Of a DNA stretch of 64,000 bases, positions 1 through 12,100 are shown in pieces. Each line of letters starts with the position of its first letter. The first letter of the stretch is position 1. The notes under the pieces are model-generated. The model was not told where the DNA came from and searched no databases. It saw only the letters and a program-made list of their open reading frames with translations. The position numbers were made by a program, and so were the translations under genes. The DNA comes from Pieris napi (lineage: Eukaryota > Arthropoda > Insecta > Lepidoptera > Pieridae), in the NCBI RefSeq assembly GCF_905475465.1, contig NC_062241.1:5022001-5086000 (forward strand), written 5' to 3'.

Positions 1-406
1 TATATTTCCAAAGTTCATAAAGTATAAATCCACTTTATTTGATTAATTTAAATCAATATTATATCATTAGCTTATATTATAATTACAATAAAATATATTT
101 AGAACTACTAATTATGTTCATTAGTGTTAAAAAAAGACAGATAACAAATTAAAACCATTTCGTTAAACGTCCAAAATATGACCATGTTTTTAAAACGGTA
201 GCCATTAAAGATGGCAATAGTTGTACTGAATTATTGCAAACAGCAGCTTTTGAGATCACGCTAAAACATGGCGGAAAAACGCCGTTTTTTCTACACTGCC
301 GAAACATAAATTGGCCGTTGGCTACCGAATAGCGTAAGCGTTAATGTGTGTCTTTTCGTAGCACTGTCATGGCGTCGCTTATTGTATCCCGACTCACGCT
401 TATAAG
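1..406. other. AT-rich flank, no gene seen
   Basis: No open frame with family resemblance and no repeat pair elsewhere in the window was seen here. The stretch 200-400 is somewhat richer in G and C than its surroundings, and it ends where the foldback element begins. Confidence 0.4.
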
Positions 407-2106
407 GCCTAGGCTGGGAACCTTAAGTTGGCGGGGGGAAATTAATTTTTTGCACTTTTTTTTGGCTCTATCAACTGTTCGTTAACTGTTCTTCATTGTT
501 CTATCAAAAAAAAATTTTGTTCGTTCTTATTTTTATTTTTTTTTAATTATAAAAAAATTGACCCTCAATTTGGCACAAACTATAGATATTTTGATATTTT
601 TTTTCTTTCTAATAGTTTAGAACTATTCAATAACTGTTCGTTCAAAATAAACAACTGTTCGGCTTTCATTATCCTGTAATTTAATAATAATTAACATTTT
701 TTTATAAATCTTAATTAAATGTTATTGCGCATGCGCAGTATCAATGCGCATAGTTCTCATAAATTATGCGCGGCCTATTTGAATTCGATTCAAAGAGACA
801 ACACAACAATAACAGCAACAACAACAAAATCATCATCATCACCCGGTTTTTACTTTCATTTATATTTTGTTATTTTATACAAACAAAATGAACTCTTTCT
901 TAACATCTAAAGTCGTATTTCTTGTACTTATCCATTCTTTTAACATTCCTGATTAAATATATTGATTGAGAAAAATAGAAAAGGATTAGTCCCATGCAAA
1001 CTATATATTTATATATTGATACAATATATTCTAGAACCAATTTCTTTTTCATTCTCAGTCAATATTTTTAATTATTCATTTAAAATAGATGATAATATAA
1101 TTTCATTTTCGAATACGAAAACTTTAACAAATTTTTTCTGTACTACTTACGTTATAAGTTGACTTAGATTTTTACTTCAAAATTAATATAAAAGAATTTT
1201 AATTTAAAATTAATATCATTTTTGTATTTGTAGGTGGCAATTTTATCTTATTTATATTTTTTTGAAGACATGCTTTACATCATAATGACTAACTTAAAAT
1301 GTAAGATTATAGAGAGGTGAATTTAATGAAAAAAAAAAAATTATTCTCTCGAATGATTTAATGAATTTTACAATGAAATACGTTTATCACCGTTTTTTTT
1401 ATAAACGAAGCTTTAAGAAGATCCATATCTTCACCAACATATACCTACTAAGATTTAAAGGAAATAAAAATATTGTTTTATCAGTTCCTTTATTTTTACT
1501 CAATTACATAAGATATAATCAAAGAACTCCGTTGAAAAGGAAAACAAAATATTGTATATAAATAATTACGAACATTTTTATCTGAATTTAAAATATGAAA
1601 TTTAAAAAAGACATCAAATTCCATTTAGGCTGCCGAATGATATTTATTATTATTATTATTATTAATGATGATGATGATGATGATTTCGTTGTTGTTGCTG
1701 TTATTGTTGTGTTGTCTCTTTGAATCGAATTCAAATAGGCCGCGCATAATTTATGAGAACTATGCGCATTGATACTGCGCATGTGCAATAACATTTAATT
1801 AAGATTTATAAAAAAAAGTTAATTATTATTAAATTACAGGATAATGAAAGCCGAACAGTTGTTTATTTTGAACGAACAGTTATTGAATAGTTCTAAACTA
1901 TTAGAAAGAAAAAAAAAATCAAAATATCTATAGTTCGTGCCAAATTGAGGGTAAATTTTTTTATAATTAAAAAAAAAATAAAAATAAGAACGAACAAAAA
2001 TTTTTTTTGATAGAACAATGAAGAACAGTTAACGAACAGTTGATAGAACCAAAAAAAAGTGCAAAAAATTAATTTCCTCCTGCCAACTTAAGGTTCCCGC
2101 CTAGGC
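407..2106. mobile_element. 1.7-kb foldback element with ~435-bp inverted arms
   Basis: The two ends are long, near-identical inverted repeats: about 407-842 on the left and 1668-2106 on the right. Both outer ends read GCCTAGGC, itself a palindrome, followed by GGGAACCTTAAGTTGGC. Inside each arm the octamer AACTGTTC and close variants occur several times, as subterminal transposase sites often do. The inner edge of each arm carries a CAA/CAT triplet run. The same short frame (starting MLL, then RMRSINAHSS on the left or HMRSINAHSS on the right) is present in both arms and is just a consequence of the repeat. The central ~825 bases are AT-rich and show no transposase, so the element is non-autonomous. 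No clear target-site duplication was seen. Confidence 0.85.
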
Positions 2107-2174
2107 TACCGACTGTCGACACGAGCTGTCATTTTCATACAAATTTAGTTTTCGACTTTCTACATACACTACTG

Positions 2175-3562
2175 TTAAGCCATCTTGGCTAGACCCCCAG
2201 GTATTGGTGAACGACGTCTTTCTGAATTTGAAGATGATGATGTAAATGCATCGTAAATACTATGTAAAATTTGGAAATCTTCATTAGTACTGTCTAAGTT
2301 TTTGTAAGTTTCCAACTGCGCCAGTTTCGTTGCGTTTTGCGTCGATAAAACACGTTCTTGATGTTGGGGGTTCTGAGTCTGATTATGTTTATTGCTGCCC
2401 AAACATTTCTCGTAATCAATCGCATCAGGATTAAAAGGCACCAATCCACAAGCTTTGAATCCGTTGATCAAAGTTTCAGGCTTTATAGATTTTTCAAGAG
2501 CTTCATCAAGGATACCAGCGAAATTAACTTTTGTTATTGACTCACCTGGATTATTCATAAGCCAGGTCCTTGCTGTATCTTTCGAAAAACAGCTACGTCA
2601 GCCGGCTGTAGAATGCGTGTTGCATTTGGGTACAACGCTATAAGCTCAATGCCCAATTCTTTACATAATTTACTTACACTGTAGGTGAGATGGGTTTTGT
2701 GTCCATCTAGAAAATATATGACTGGCAGTGTTACAATATTTTTGTAGTAAATATGGGTAGAAAACATTTCCTATATATTCAAAAAACAGTTCTGAAGTCA
2801 TCCACCCATTATCACTTCGTCCTACACCCCAGTCTTTTGGAATCCCATCAGAAATTTTTTGTGGAATTAGCTGGTACTTGTAGACAACCATGGGTGGACA
2901 AGCTTCTCCAGAAGCTGAGAACGTAAACATGACCGTAATTGACTCTTTGGAATTATTAGTGTCTATGCTGTATACATTTTTATTTCCTTTGAAAGCTAGT
3001 ACTTTCCCTGTTTTTGGGCACAACTGAAAACCACTTTCATCCCCATTGAATACTCGAGTAGGGTCATCCAACAATTGCAAAAGACTTCTTCTAAATACTG
3101 GTGTATCTCAGCAAACCATTTCCGAATATCTTGTTCTGAGTCATTTGCACTAGACTGAGTAACTCCTTCACTAGTCCGTTGGACAATGTAAGGGTGTCTT
3201 TTTAAAAATGCTTTTACCCACCCATCCCCAGGATAATTATCCTTAAAAGGATTTGGCCGTGGATTTTCCTCAAGAAATTTGGATACACTACGTTTCAAAT
3301 TTTCAATTTTTAAAGGAAAACCCTTCTTCATTAACCTTATAATCCAAAGTTCTAAGATAGACTCTTCATCATTTGTTAAAACTGGTTGCGGTCCGAAGGA
3401 AGTCCTATGATCAGGATTTTTTAATTTAAAATGCAGTGTGGACTTTGGAATGTCATATTTTCGGGCAATTTCTCTTATCTTTAGGTTTTCCGTTTCCTGT
3501 AATTCCCTGAGTGCTAAAAGCATATTATTAGAGTCATAATTTTTCTTTTTTCCCTTAGGCAT
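2175..3562 (-). pseudogene. Broken pogo/Tigger-type DDE transposase
   Basis: Reading leftward from the ATG at 3562 the frame begins MPKGKKKNYDS and encodes a Psq-type helix-turn-helix (IREIARKYDIPKSTLHFKL) and then a CENP-B-type HTH (GDGWVKAFLKRHP). The DDE catalytic core follows but only in other frames: the first Asp in FNGDESGF near 3045, the second in YFLDGHKTH near 2705, and the third in LQPADVAVF near 2600, then a C-terminal stretch (INGFKACGLVPFNPDAID) ending at 2175. Continuity therefore needs at least three frame changes, near 3090, 2765 and 2560. This domain order is that of Tc1/mariner-superfamily pogo/Tigger transposases, whose DNA-binding half is shared with CENP-B and Jerky. With these breaks it cannot make a full protein, so it is a dead copy and not a domesticated gene. 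Confidence 0.88.
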
Positions 3563-3584
3563 TTTTGAGACTTCAACCTGCAAG

Positions 3585-4195
3585 CAAACAATTATTGGAC
3601 ACAATAATTGACAATTATTGGACAGTGTTCAATAACTGACAGAATAGTCTGTGATACTTGAAATTGAAAGTACGTCATAAGGAATTTAAATGTTTAAAAT
3701 GAACGCAAAAAACATCATAGAAACTCAAAGCTCTGAAAAAAAATAGTTATTGGACACTGTCCAATAATAGATTTTTTCAAATTGTACCATACAATTACTG
3801 GACAGGTGAAAATACCCTCATAATATAACATTTATGAGATAAAAGTCCATTTATCATGTAAATTGTATGATATCTTACCAATCTCCGAGGTGCCAAAACA
3901 ATATCAATCACCACTATGCCAAAATCGTAACAAAACTCTAGACTCAACCTTATAAAAATAATTATTTTTCAAGACAATTATACGTTTCCGTGACAGCCGC
4001 CGGGAAATATTTTTTTTGACAGTTTACTACTGCCATCTGTTACAAAATATATGAACTATAACAATGTTAGGAACTTATAGATTTAAGTAATAGATATAGA
4101 TGTCGCTTTTTATTTGTTGTTATCTTATTTTTAGCAAATCAAAAGGGACCGTCCAATAACTATTCAGTGTCCAATGACTGTCTGTTTACCCTACA
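3585..4195. repeat. Subterminal TCCAATAA repeats beside the transposase
   Basis: The sequence TATTGGACA or its complement recurs near 3590, 3627, 3757, 3770, 3797 and 4152, often as facing pairs such as TTATTGGACACTGTCCAATAA near 3756. A cluster at 4150-4190 (CCGTCCAATAAC, then GTGTCCAATGACTGTC) could be the terminal inverted repeat at the 5' side of the transposase. I could not find its partner below position 2175, so that end may be lost or displaced by the foldback element. Confidence 0.55.
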
Positions 4196-4199
4196 TCAT

Positions 4200-4640
4200 T
4201 TTAAATTTTATGGTAATTTTTTTTGCGGTGAAAAGGAATACCTAGTAAATATATTATAGTCCTTTAATTTATGTAGAATAATATAATATTTTGGATTTTT
4301 AATATTTCCGTATAAAAATATCCTTATTCTGTTTCTCGGTGTTGGTTCATTTAAGGAATTGGAAAAAAAAACGAAAAATAATTTTAAAATCAATTTTATT
4401 CACGAGAAATAAATTCGCTTTTAACAAAATTACCCATAATGCTAGCTATATTATTTTCAAGACGAATGGTTTTTACTGTCGTTTAGTAGATATTACACAG
4501 ATGGCGTTGTACGAAATTTAAAAATCAGCACCAAATAAAAATAGCATTAAGTTTTTAGTACAAGGTGTTGAGTACAGATGGCGCTATACTTAATAAAATG
4601 TATGGTATTTCAATGGGTATTTTATAAAGGTGATGTTGAG
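4200..4640. other. Intergenic AT-rich DNA, no gene seen
   Basis: Between the transposon remnant and the odorant-binding protein gene I see no conserved frame. A reverse-strand ATTAAA at 4644-4649 lies just past the stop codon of that gene and is a plausible poly(A) signal. Confidence 0.4.
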
Positions 4641-4654
4641 GTATTTAATACTGT

Positions 4655-7528
4655 TTATTGGAAGATGGAGTGCTTGGCGTCCTTCTCGTGGTAGCATTTA
4701 GCATAGTTCCAGGCGGTTTGTTGGGGAGTGTTACCCTTGTTGGCCAGACAGGTGTCAATAAGTTTTTCTACTGCTGGTTTGTCGGCTGCAAAGATAATTA
4801 TATTTAGATATTTTAACTAGTATAAGTAACTATTCCGGAATATTATATATCATTGATTGAAGGCAGAAATATGAATCAACTATATACCTGCGTTAGGGAC
4901 CTTGGCGAGGGCGACATCCTTCTTGAACTTGCCGTCCTTGGTCATGAGCTCAGACTTGATCAACATACACAGGGAATACTTCTTGAGGGGTTCGTTTTCC
5001 GTCTGTAAAAACATATTTGTTTTAAATGCAACTCTATAGTTTATGTCAAAACTGTTATCACGCTGATTGTAATGCACTTAGCCTGTAGATACTAGGATCT
5101 ATTTTTAGCAATAAAATAATTGTTTTAGGTTGAAAACTTACGTCCACTATTACAAAACACATCTTATTCAATATCGATTTTATATTTCATTTGCGGACCC
5201 GACAGACTTTGTCCTCCATGATATTATAAGCGATTAGGATATTAAACAAAGTATGAAAATACCGACTGTAGCACCATCTGACGGGCTGCTTTGTGAATCT
5301 AAACAATCCAGGGCCCCACCCAAACGCATACAAAAAAATCATTCAAATCAGTCCAGCCGTTTATGAGCAGTTCAGTGACATACAAACGTACAGTAGAATT
5401 ATATATATTTGTAAGCTATCTTTTAAGTTAGATCAAACTGCACATGGTGTGCAAATTTGATTGAAATCGTTTAAATAGTTTAGGAGTCCATAGCGGACAA
5501 ACAACGTGACGCGTAATCTAATATATAAAATTCTCGTATCCTTTCAAATTTTTTTATGTATATTCAGTAAGTCTGAGAATCAGACAACATCTATTTTTCA
5601 TCCCCCTAAATTGTAAGGGGGATGAAAAATAGATGTTAACAAAATTTTACCAACCAACCCAAAATTTTAATTTTTTAGACATAACTTTTTGTTTTTATTT
5701 TTTTTGTTACAAAAATACATATGACCCTTAATTGTCACCCCTCTACGATCAACCCCTATTTTTTATTATAGTAGATAGTTTTTTTTATTGAACTAAAAAA
5801 ACGACGTTTATATATTAAGATTAATAAATAACAATGATATTTTTAACCTAAATGAGGCGTTTGATAGTTATATAGCTGGTTTGTTAAAAAGCACATACCT
5901 TAAAATCTCCAGTCTTCAGTTTGGTAACCAGCTGTTCGTCAGCCTTGGATTCAGCAAGACATTCACCCCTGTGCTTCTTGAGCTTCTCCTTCTGCTCTTC
6001 AGTAAGGGCCTGGAGAATGTTATTAGCATTTTCAACTTTAGTAAAATATTTACAGGGTACGTAACCATTTAAATATTAATTAAATGTATACATAAAGCTT
6101 TAATATACTAAAATAATAATATCACTTCATTGTATAGAATACCAGTAGCCTTGGCCAAGCGATGCTGTATTATGTGAAACGTTGGTATTTATTTTGATAA
6201 GGATCAATACCTAGGTACGAATAAAGAGTCTTTTCTAGCGGTGGTATTTTAATAAAAAAAAAATTAATAAAAGGACGCTTATTGTGACGTAACTATAACA
6301 GATAGAGACATGCTGCCGCGACATTTTTTATAGATAGTAATGTGTCCTAAAAAATTGAAATACATCATTTTGTTCTATCATTAATAGTTTTCGCAGCGCA
6401 CGCGATTGAAGGAAGTTTTTTGTTTATTTTTTTACACCTTGGGTTAGATTATTCAAGTTTTAGTAAGCATCCCTAATTTTTTTGAAAATGAAACATAGCC
6501 TATGCCACTCGGGAATATTGTAGCTTGCCAACGGTGAAAGAATTTTTGAAATCGGTCCAGTAGTTTCGGAGCCTATTCATTTCAAACAAACAAAAAATCA
6601 AATCTTTCCTTTTTATAATATGTATTAGTATAGACAACAACAGCGTGCAACATATTAGTGATATAGACGACGTTCGCTAGCAAAAGTATTTGTATAGTCA
6701 AGCCCAATTTACGAAAAACCGAGTTCCTTAATTTATTATATATTGTCAGCATTTATTCTAAGAATCTTATCAAAAACTTTGGGCTGTGGTGGCTTATACC
6801 CGTGTAGTTATTATATTGTGTTTATTTTTAGGGCAAATCGTGGTATAGAATAGTATCAGAATTTTGTTTGAAGTTAATTTGATGCTGGTAAAATTTTATT
6901 TATAGCAGAATGCGATCTTTTATATTATGTTATAGAATAAAAAGTTTTATAAATTATTGTTTTAAAAAAAATATCATAAGATGATATTACCATTTTAAAA
7001 GTATTTGTACCAATTGAATATAATCGTCAAGTTTTTATCTTTACATTTGCTTTTTATTTTCTCACTCTGTTTTGGTAAGTTTATGAGTTATTAGTAGTCT
7101 CTATTAATATGTATAAAGATTTATTTTCTTGGTAATTGGGTATTGCACACATGTCTTTACAATTCTTTTTTCTTATAACTATTTTTATACATATTTTTGT
7201 GAACCATATTTTACTTTTTAGTTTATTATTGTGTTAATTTTAAATACATATAATATACTTTGAGTCGACTATAAATAAATAATGAATAAGCAAATTATAA
7301 TAGTAACTACCGAGTTTCTAGCCAGTTTTTTTAAATAATTTTCAGAGGCGTTATTTAACAAAATTGATATAAATAATTTGAAAAGAGCATTCAATGTATA
7401 AAAATATCTCATTTTTTTTTTATTGGAAGTTAGTTTTGACTTTATTGGTTATATAAAATATATTTAATTGACAATTGTCTCACCTGCACAGCCACAAAGA
7501 CAACGCACATAACAAATAAAACCTTCAT
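4655..7528 (-). CDS. Minus-C odorant-binding protein, four exons
   Basis: The coding exons are 7484-7528, 5899-6009, 4888-5002 and 4655-4785, all bounded by GT-AG and joining in frame to 133 residues plus stop, the usual length for this family. Exon 1 is a signal peptide (MKVLFVMCVVFVAVQ). The mature part starts ALTEEQKEKLKKHRGEC. Insect odorant-binding proteins are secreted helical carriers of small hydrophobic ligands, found in sensillum lymph and other tissues. The classic form has six cysteines in three disulphides; here only four remain in the mature protein (GEC, SLC, DTC and AKC). The C2 position is Lys and the C5 position is Gln, which is exactly the loss that defines the minus-C subclass. 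A TATA box lies 51 bases before the ATG. Ligand and tissue cannot be told from sequence. An alternative first exon lies at 9041-9085. Confidence 0.93.
5270..5640. repeat. LINE-like tail fragments with a hairpin, in OBP intron 2
   Basis: Two adjoining fragments (about 5305-5410 and 5441-5640) resemble the 3' tails of dispersed retroelement-like repeats common in moths: AAATCAGTCCAGCCGTTTATG and the GTGACGCGTAATCTAATATA end. The second contains a perfect hairpin at about 5587-5636, whose arms include CATCTATTTTTCATCCCCCT and its complement. Confidence 0.6.
6150..6640 (+). repeat. Dispersed repeat R, copy 1 (OBP intron 1)
   Basis: It starts near GGCCAAGCGATGCTG, continues through TTGAAATCGGTCCAGTAGTT and ends at an ATTAGTATAGA tail. 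The second copy is at 8298-8845 in the same orientation with very high similarity. The tail type is widespread in lepidopteran genomes and looks like a non-LTR retroelement or a Helitron-like end. No coding capacity is visible. Confidence 0.8.
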
Positions 7529-8297
7529 GATGTCTAGGTCCTGTTACAACAAACTAAAGAACTACGAACGTGAATTCTCTTTTATACGAAGTTAGCGAGT
7601 GTTTTATTTTTGGACAAGCGTGTTTTGTTTTTCGAATATTGGTTCGAGTTATCTAAGTTGTTTTGTACAACTAATATAAATGTAGTATATATATATATAT
7701 ATATATTATACAGTAATACCTTTTTAACCAAATTGCAGCAATATGGTCCTCAAAGTATTACATATATAAAATAGTCTATATTCTGTACTAGCATTGTGTT
7801 AAAGTCAAAGCTATGAGATCAATTGCTTCATAACAATATTTCATTAAAACGGACATATTTTAATATATGTATATACTAGTTTTATAAAAAGTTTAGCTGT
7901 ATTATTTTTGAATGTTTGTATGTGTGTATCGAATAGAACTAAATTGTTTTAAAAAAACAATTCACAATTAGAATGGAAAATTATCTTTAACAGTGATTAA
8001 TTTAATAGCAAATATAAAGAAGTCCAGCCAAGCAAAGCTGGAATAGGATGCTAGTACACAAGAGTTCCAAGGCCAAAGATCATAAAGAAAGATGATCAAC
8101 CGTTTAATTTATGCTTATAAAAACAAATAATCCTAACAAGCTGACCAACTTGTTTTATAACTTGTTTATGGCTGGTTCTCATTCGTTATTTTCCATTAGT
8201 ATTATCAATTGATACTCGACTTGTTGTCATCCAATATTACTCATACAGTTGCTATGTTTATTTGCCCAACATTCATACAACATTTTATGACTAGTAG
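6641..8297. other. OBP intron 1 and upstream DNA
   Basis: Apart from the proximal first exon (7484-7528) and its TATA box this is plain AT-rich sequence. A short (TA)n microsatellite lies near 7687-7706. No second set of odorant-binding protein exons was found here. Confidence 0.5.
7579..7586 (-). promoter_or_regulatory. TATA box, proximal OBP promoter
   Basis: The reverse strand reads TATAAAAG, 51 bases upstream of the ATG at 7528, leaving a short 5' leader as expected for this gene family. Confidence 0.6.
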
Positions 8298-8845
8298 ACT
8301 CGGCCAAGCGTTGCTGTGGCTAAGATTTTGTTACTACTATGTAATATAACAAAAACACCATGCTTTTTTGGTGGTTATGCCATTAAATTGTAGGTTATGT
8401 GAAACGCTGGTATTTATTTTGATAAGAATCAATACCTAGGTACGAATAAAGAGCCTTTTCTAGCGGTGGTATTTTAATTTAAAAAAAATTAATAAAAGGA
8501 CGCTTATTGTGACGTAACTATAAAAGATAGAGACATGCTGTCGTGACATTTTTTATAGATAGTGATGTGTCCTGAAAAATTGAAATACATCATTTTGTTC
8601 TATCATTAATAGTTTTCGCAGCGCACGCGATTGAAGGAAGTTTTTTGTTTATTTTTTTACACCTTGGGTTAGATTATTCAATAACTGAACTAACTAAATG
8701 AAACATAGCCTATGTCACTCGGGAATAGTGTAGCTTGCCAACGGTGAAAGAATTTTTGAAATCGGTCCAGTAGTTTCGGAGCCTATTCATTTCAAACAAA
8801 CAAAAAATCTAATCTTTCCTTTTTATAATATTAGTATAGATCATC
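8298..8845 (+). repeat. Dispersed repeat R, copy 2
   Basis: This is a direct repeat of 6150-6640. Compared with that copy it carries about 70 extra bases near 8320-8395 and lacks a short segment near 8690. The two copies flank the proximal first exon of the odorant-binding protein and so could recombine. Confidence 0.8.
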
Positions 8846-9040
8846 TCTATTGTGAGATAGTTTCGTTTGTTCGTTCGTTTGGTACCGCAGAGACCACTGT
8901 ATCGTCTATTTATCAAACGACTAAATATACTAGAATATTTTAGAAATATGGGCATTCCTAGTATTCAAAAAATTTCTGCTTGTTCGGGCAAATTTGTTGA
9001 AGATATGACAGTAATGAAACGTTATTTAAATAAAACTTAC

Positions 9041-9085
9041 CTGAACGGCCAAAACACAGACGGCTAATACGAAAAGTGACTTCAT
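9041..9085 (-). CDS. Alternative signal-peptide exon for the odorant-binding protein
   Basis: This 45-base frame starts with ATG at 9085, encodes MKSLFVLAVCVLAVQ and ends CAG at a GTAAGT donor. Length, reading phase and hydrophobic character are the same as in exon 1 at 7484-7528, so it can splice directly to the exon at 5899-6009 and give the same mature protein. No second copy of the mature exons lies between 7.5 and 9.0 kb. It has its own TATA box. It could be a true alternative promoter and first exon, or the relic of a tandem duplicate whose other exons were lost. Transcript data would decide. Confidence 0.75.
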
Positions 9086-9130
9086 TTTGCTTATACAAAT
9101 AGTACTATGCCCCAGGACCATACAGGAGTC

Positions 9131-9138
9131 CTTATATA
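9131..9138 (-). promoter_or_regulatory. TATA box, distal OBP promoter
   Basis: The reverse strand reads TATATAAG, 46 bases upstream of the ATG at 9085. The spacing nearly equals that of the proximal promoter, which argues that this first exon is or was transcribed. Confidence 0.6.
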
Positions 9139-9139
9139 G

Positions 9140-12100
9140 TGCTCCTAATGGGAGATAATCGCAGATTAATCAGTTGGCGATTCGGCCTACAGAGGCTGCC
9201 AACATTTAGAATACATAGAATTTGTGTCAAGTGTTCCACAGTAAGTGAAACAATTAGAACACAAAAAGTCTGGTAATACACTAAATTAAAGTGTTAAAGT
9301 GCTAAATGTTTAGCCTAATTCTCGTTTTTGGATCTTACCCTTAATGATTGATGTTTCAGGAGACAATTCCCGAAAACAAAATGCGATGAATTATTTTATG
9401 TGATTTTGGACGTAACTTACTTAATACTTGGAAACTTATAAATTATAATATATAATTAAAAATTGCGAAATTGTTTAATAATTATAGATTTCAACCCATT
9501 TAACATACATGCAAAAACACTTGGATTAAATTTGTATTGTCTATTTACTTCGTAAATTTTTGAATTAATTTATCAGGTACATGTACCGGTTTATATAAAA
9601 ATCACACTTTGATTATTAATAAACCAAATTCATGCTCAATTATACCTTAATATATCTATTTATTAATTTTTCGCTTGTTTCTCTTTGTTTTTATAAGTTT
9701 ACTACCCCTGTCGAGGTTGCGTCCTGCGTAGGTCATTGTGGAAAGATCTGGGCCTAACTTGTATTGTAAACACAAACACACTACAGGTTTCTTAGAAAAA
9801 TATTTTACAATATTTTATAGAATATCATTATTTTGTTACCGTTTATAACAAATCTAGGGATCATATTAGAAGGTGTCTCAGTATTAGATATATAAATAAA
9901 CTTGTAACACAGTCTCTTCCTCTTCTCCACAAAGGCACGCGAACAATATAAGAGACAATGTAGGTTTATGAACAATAAAAAAATATTTGTTTCTAAATTT
10001 ACATTAAGTAGAACCTAATTTATATATAAGAAGACCTCGCTATAAACTCTCCGAACTCTTTGTAATCGTCAAATTTTTGCTTTACTAAATCTTGGTATGA
10101 AACTGTAATCGTTCAATCGAATAACATCTTGAAGTAATTAATTATAATTTTGTATTGTTATACACTGGCATCGGCAAACATAATATAAAATATGAAGAAA
10201 ATTTTAAGCTTTCCTTTCAAACCAACCAACTTTGCCTTTGCGAGACATAAATATGAGAAATATTCTTGTTTAACAACTTTTTAATTAATCATAAAGAGTA
10301 TATATACGATGGAATATTTAATGTCTCTTCTATAGATTGATATATACGAAGTCTGACCTGCGGCAATACTCTGCAACTTCCAATAGACGATAGCTATACC
10401 GAAGTTTTTGTATGCAAGTTCGATTTTTTCTCTTTTCTCTCAATATCCGCTTAGGTATGTCGCAGCCTTGGGATCGCGCGGAACAAAATCTCATTATCCG
10501 GATCTGGATGGCTGTCGGCATAGCTATTGGATTTCCAGAGTAAGAGCCCTGGAAAGAGTTTAAGAATTACTTTGGTGTTGGAAATTGTAATCTTGTAGGT
10601 AAGGTTGGGATTCTTGAGAAAACTTTGAAAAGTCTTTAAATATTATATCATAGGGTATCTTAATAGGGCTTTGGCTTTCAAAAAGCACAAGTTAGTGGAA
10701 GTTGGTGAAGTAAAACACATAATGAAGGTAGAACTGATAATGATGGGCGGTTTACATACTTATATTTTATTATAATTTTAAATTCGACTTTCGTGATACT
10801 GTTTTAATGTATTATGTAATTTAATAAAAATTCTAAAGAAGTGTTAATTGGACAGAACATAATTTTGAATAAATATAACAAAATATCTCAGAAGGAAAAG
10901 GAAAACTTCATGTTAAAACGGTCAAGTAGCACTAGACACTGCAACATTTAATATTTAATTTCTCTTTTCATCTCAAGACTAACGTTTCATAACTTTAACT
11001 TCGCAGCGTCAATTAATACAAAAAATACAAAAGATAGAAATGTAAATGTTATTTATGGACTTCATCTGGCCGAATACTTAGCCAGCTTATTCCGCGAACC
11101 TTATCTTAACCACGAATCTTTTTCCATGACCATAAAATATATCCAATCTGCGATGAGCCTCGTTATTAAAAAAAATGAATTCTTTTCGTTCATTTCTGAA
11201 AGAAACAAATTGTTTTAACAATTGTAATTATCTCTTATTTCTCTATATTTTTTAAGACCTAATCATAATCCCTATTCTGTCAACTGTTAACCGTAACATA
11301 GAACGACTGCCCAAAACAGACCTGCCAGCGAAGCATCATTGCAGAGACGAATTAAGCTCTCTCTCTTAATTTCACTCCATGACAGGAATGTCAAATTAAG
11401 AGAGCTGCCCAGCACCGATCAGGCTCGTTTTCTACGCTGGATGAACTCTGCCCCATCTGGAGGACATAGGACCTTAAGTCCAGTAAGTTAGCTTTAGTGC
11501 AATAAGGCAGTAACCCGACCTAACAAAATACCAGATAGTGAGAGTAAGCAGAGTGGGTATTTTCCAGGCAGTGTGTCGCACGGCAACATGTTAAGTGATA
11601 AATTGTGGCAATCAGCGTAAACGCAGTAATCGCATCCCGAATGATTTATTTATTGTCCATTGACCCTCTTGACATTTGAGGATTTGGACAGATAACTCCT
11701 AATACCTGATTTAAACATATCCCGAAACAATAAATATTATTACTGTTTCATAGGCACACATTTTCCAAAAAACCTATTAAAAAAGATTAATAAATTTGGG
11801 CATGTGGAAAACACAATTTAAAGCATTTTTGAATTTAACATTTTGAAATACTATTTCAAAAATTAATCATTGATTTATACAAATTTAAGATGGAAAATGT
11901 TTGTCTAGGAACAGGAAAACTTAAAACTCCTATTAAACAATTTAAATATTTTGTGTGGGTGAGTGATTTGCTTGTTGTCCGAAGTAGATTCTTGATGAAT
12001 TAATCTCTACAATTGATTCTTGTTTTACGCACTTATAACTGGATATAACTAAAAAAAATAAACAAGTTCTTTTAATAAGATAAATTTCAACCTAATATTA

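Noticed and set aside
719..910. Short frame beginning MLLRMRSINAHSS, repeated at 1588-1794 on the other strand
   Set aside because: The two are mirror images because they lie in the inverted arms of one foldback element; the pairing is not evidence of a coding family.
5587..5636. microRNA precursor
   Set aside because: The stem is perfect rather than bulged and lies in a dispersed repeat tail.
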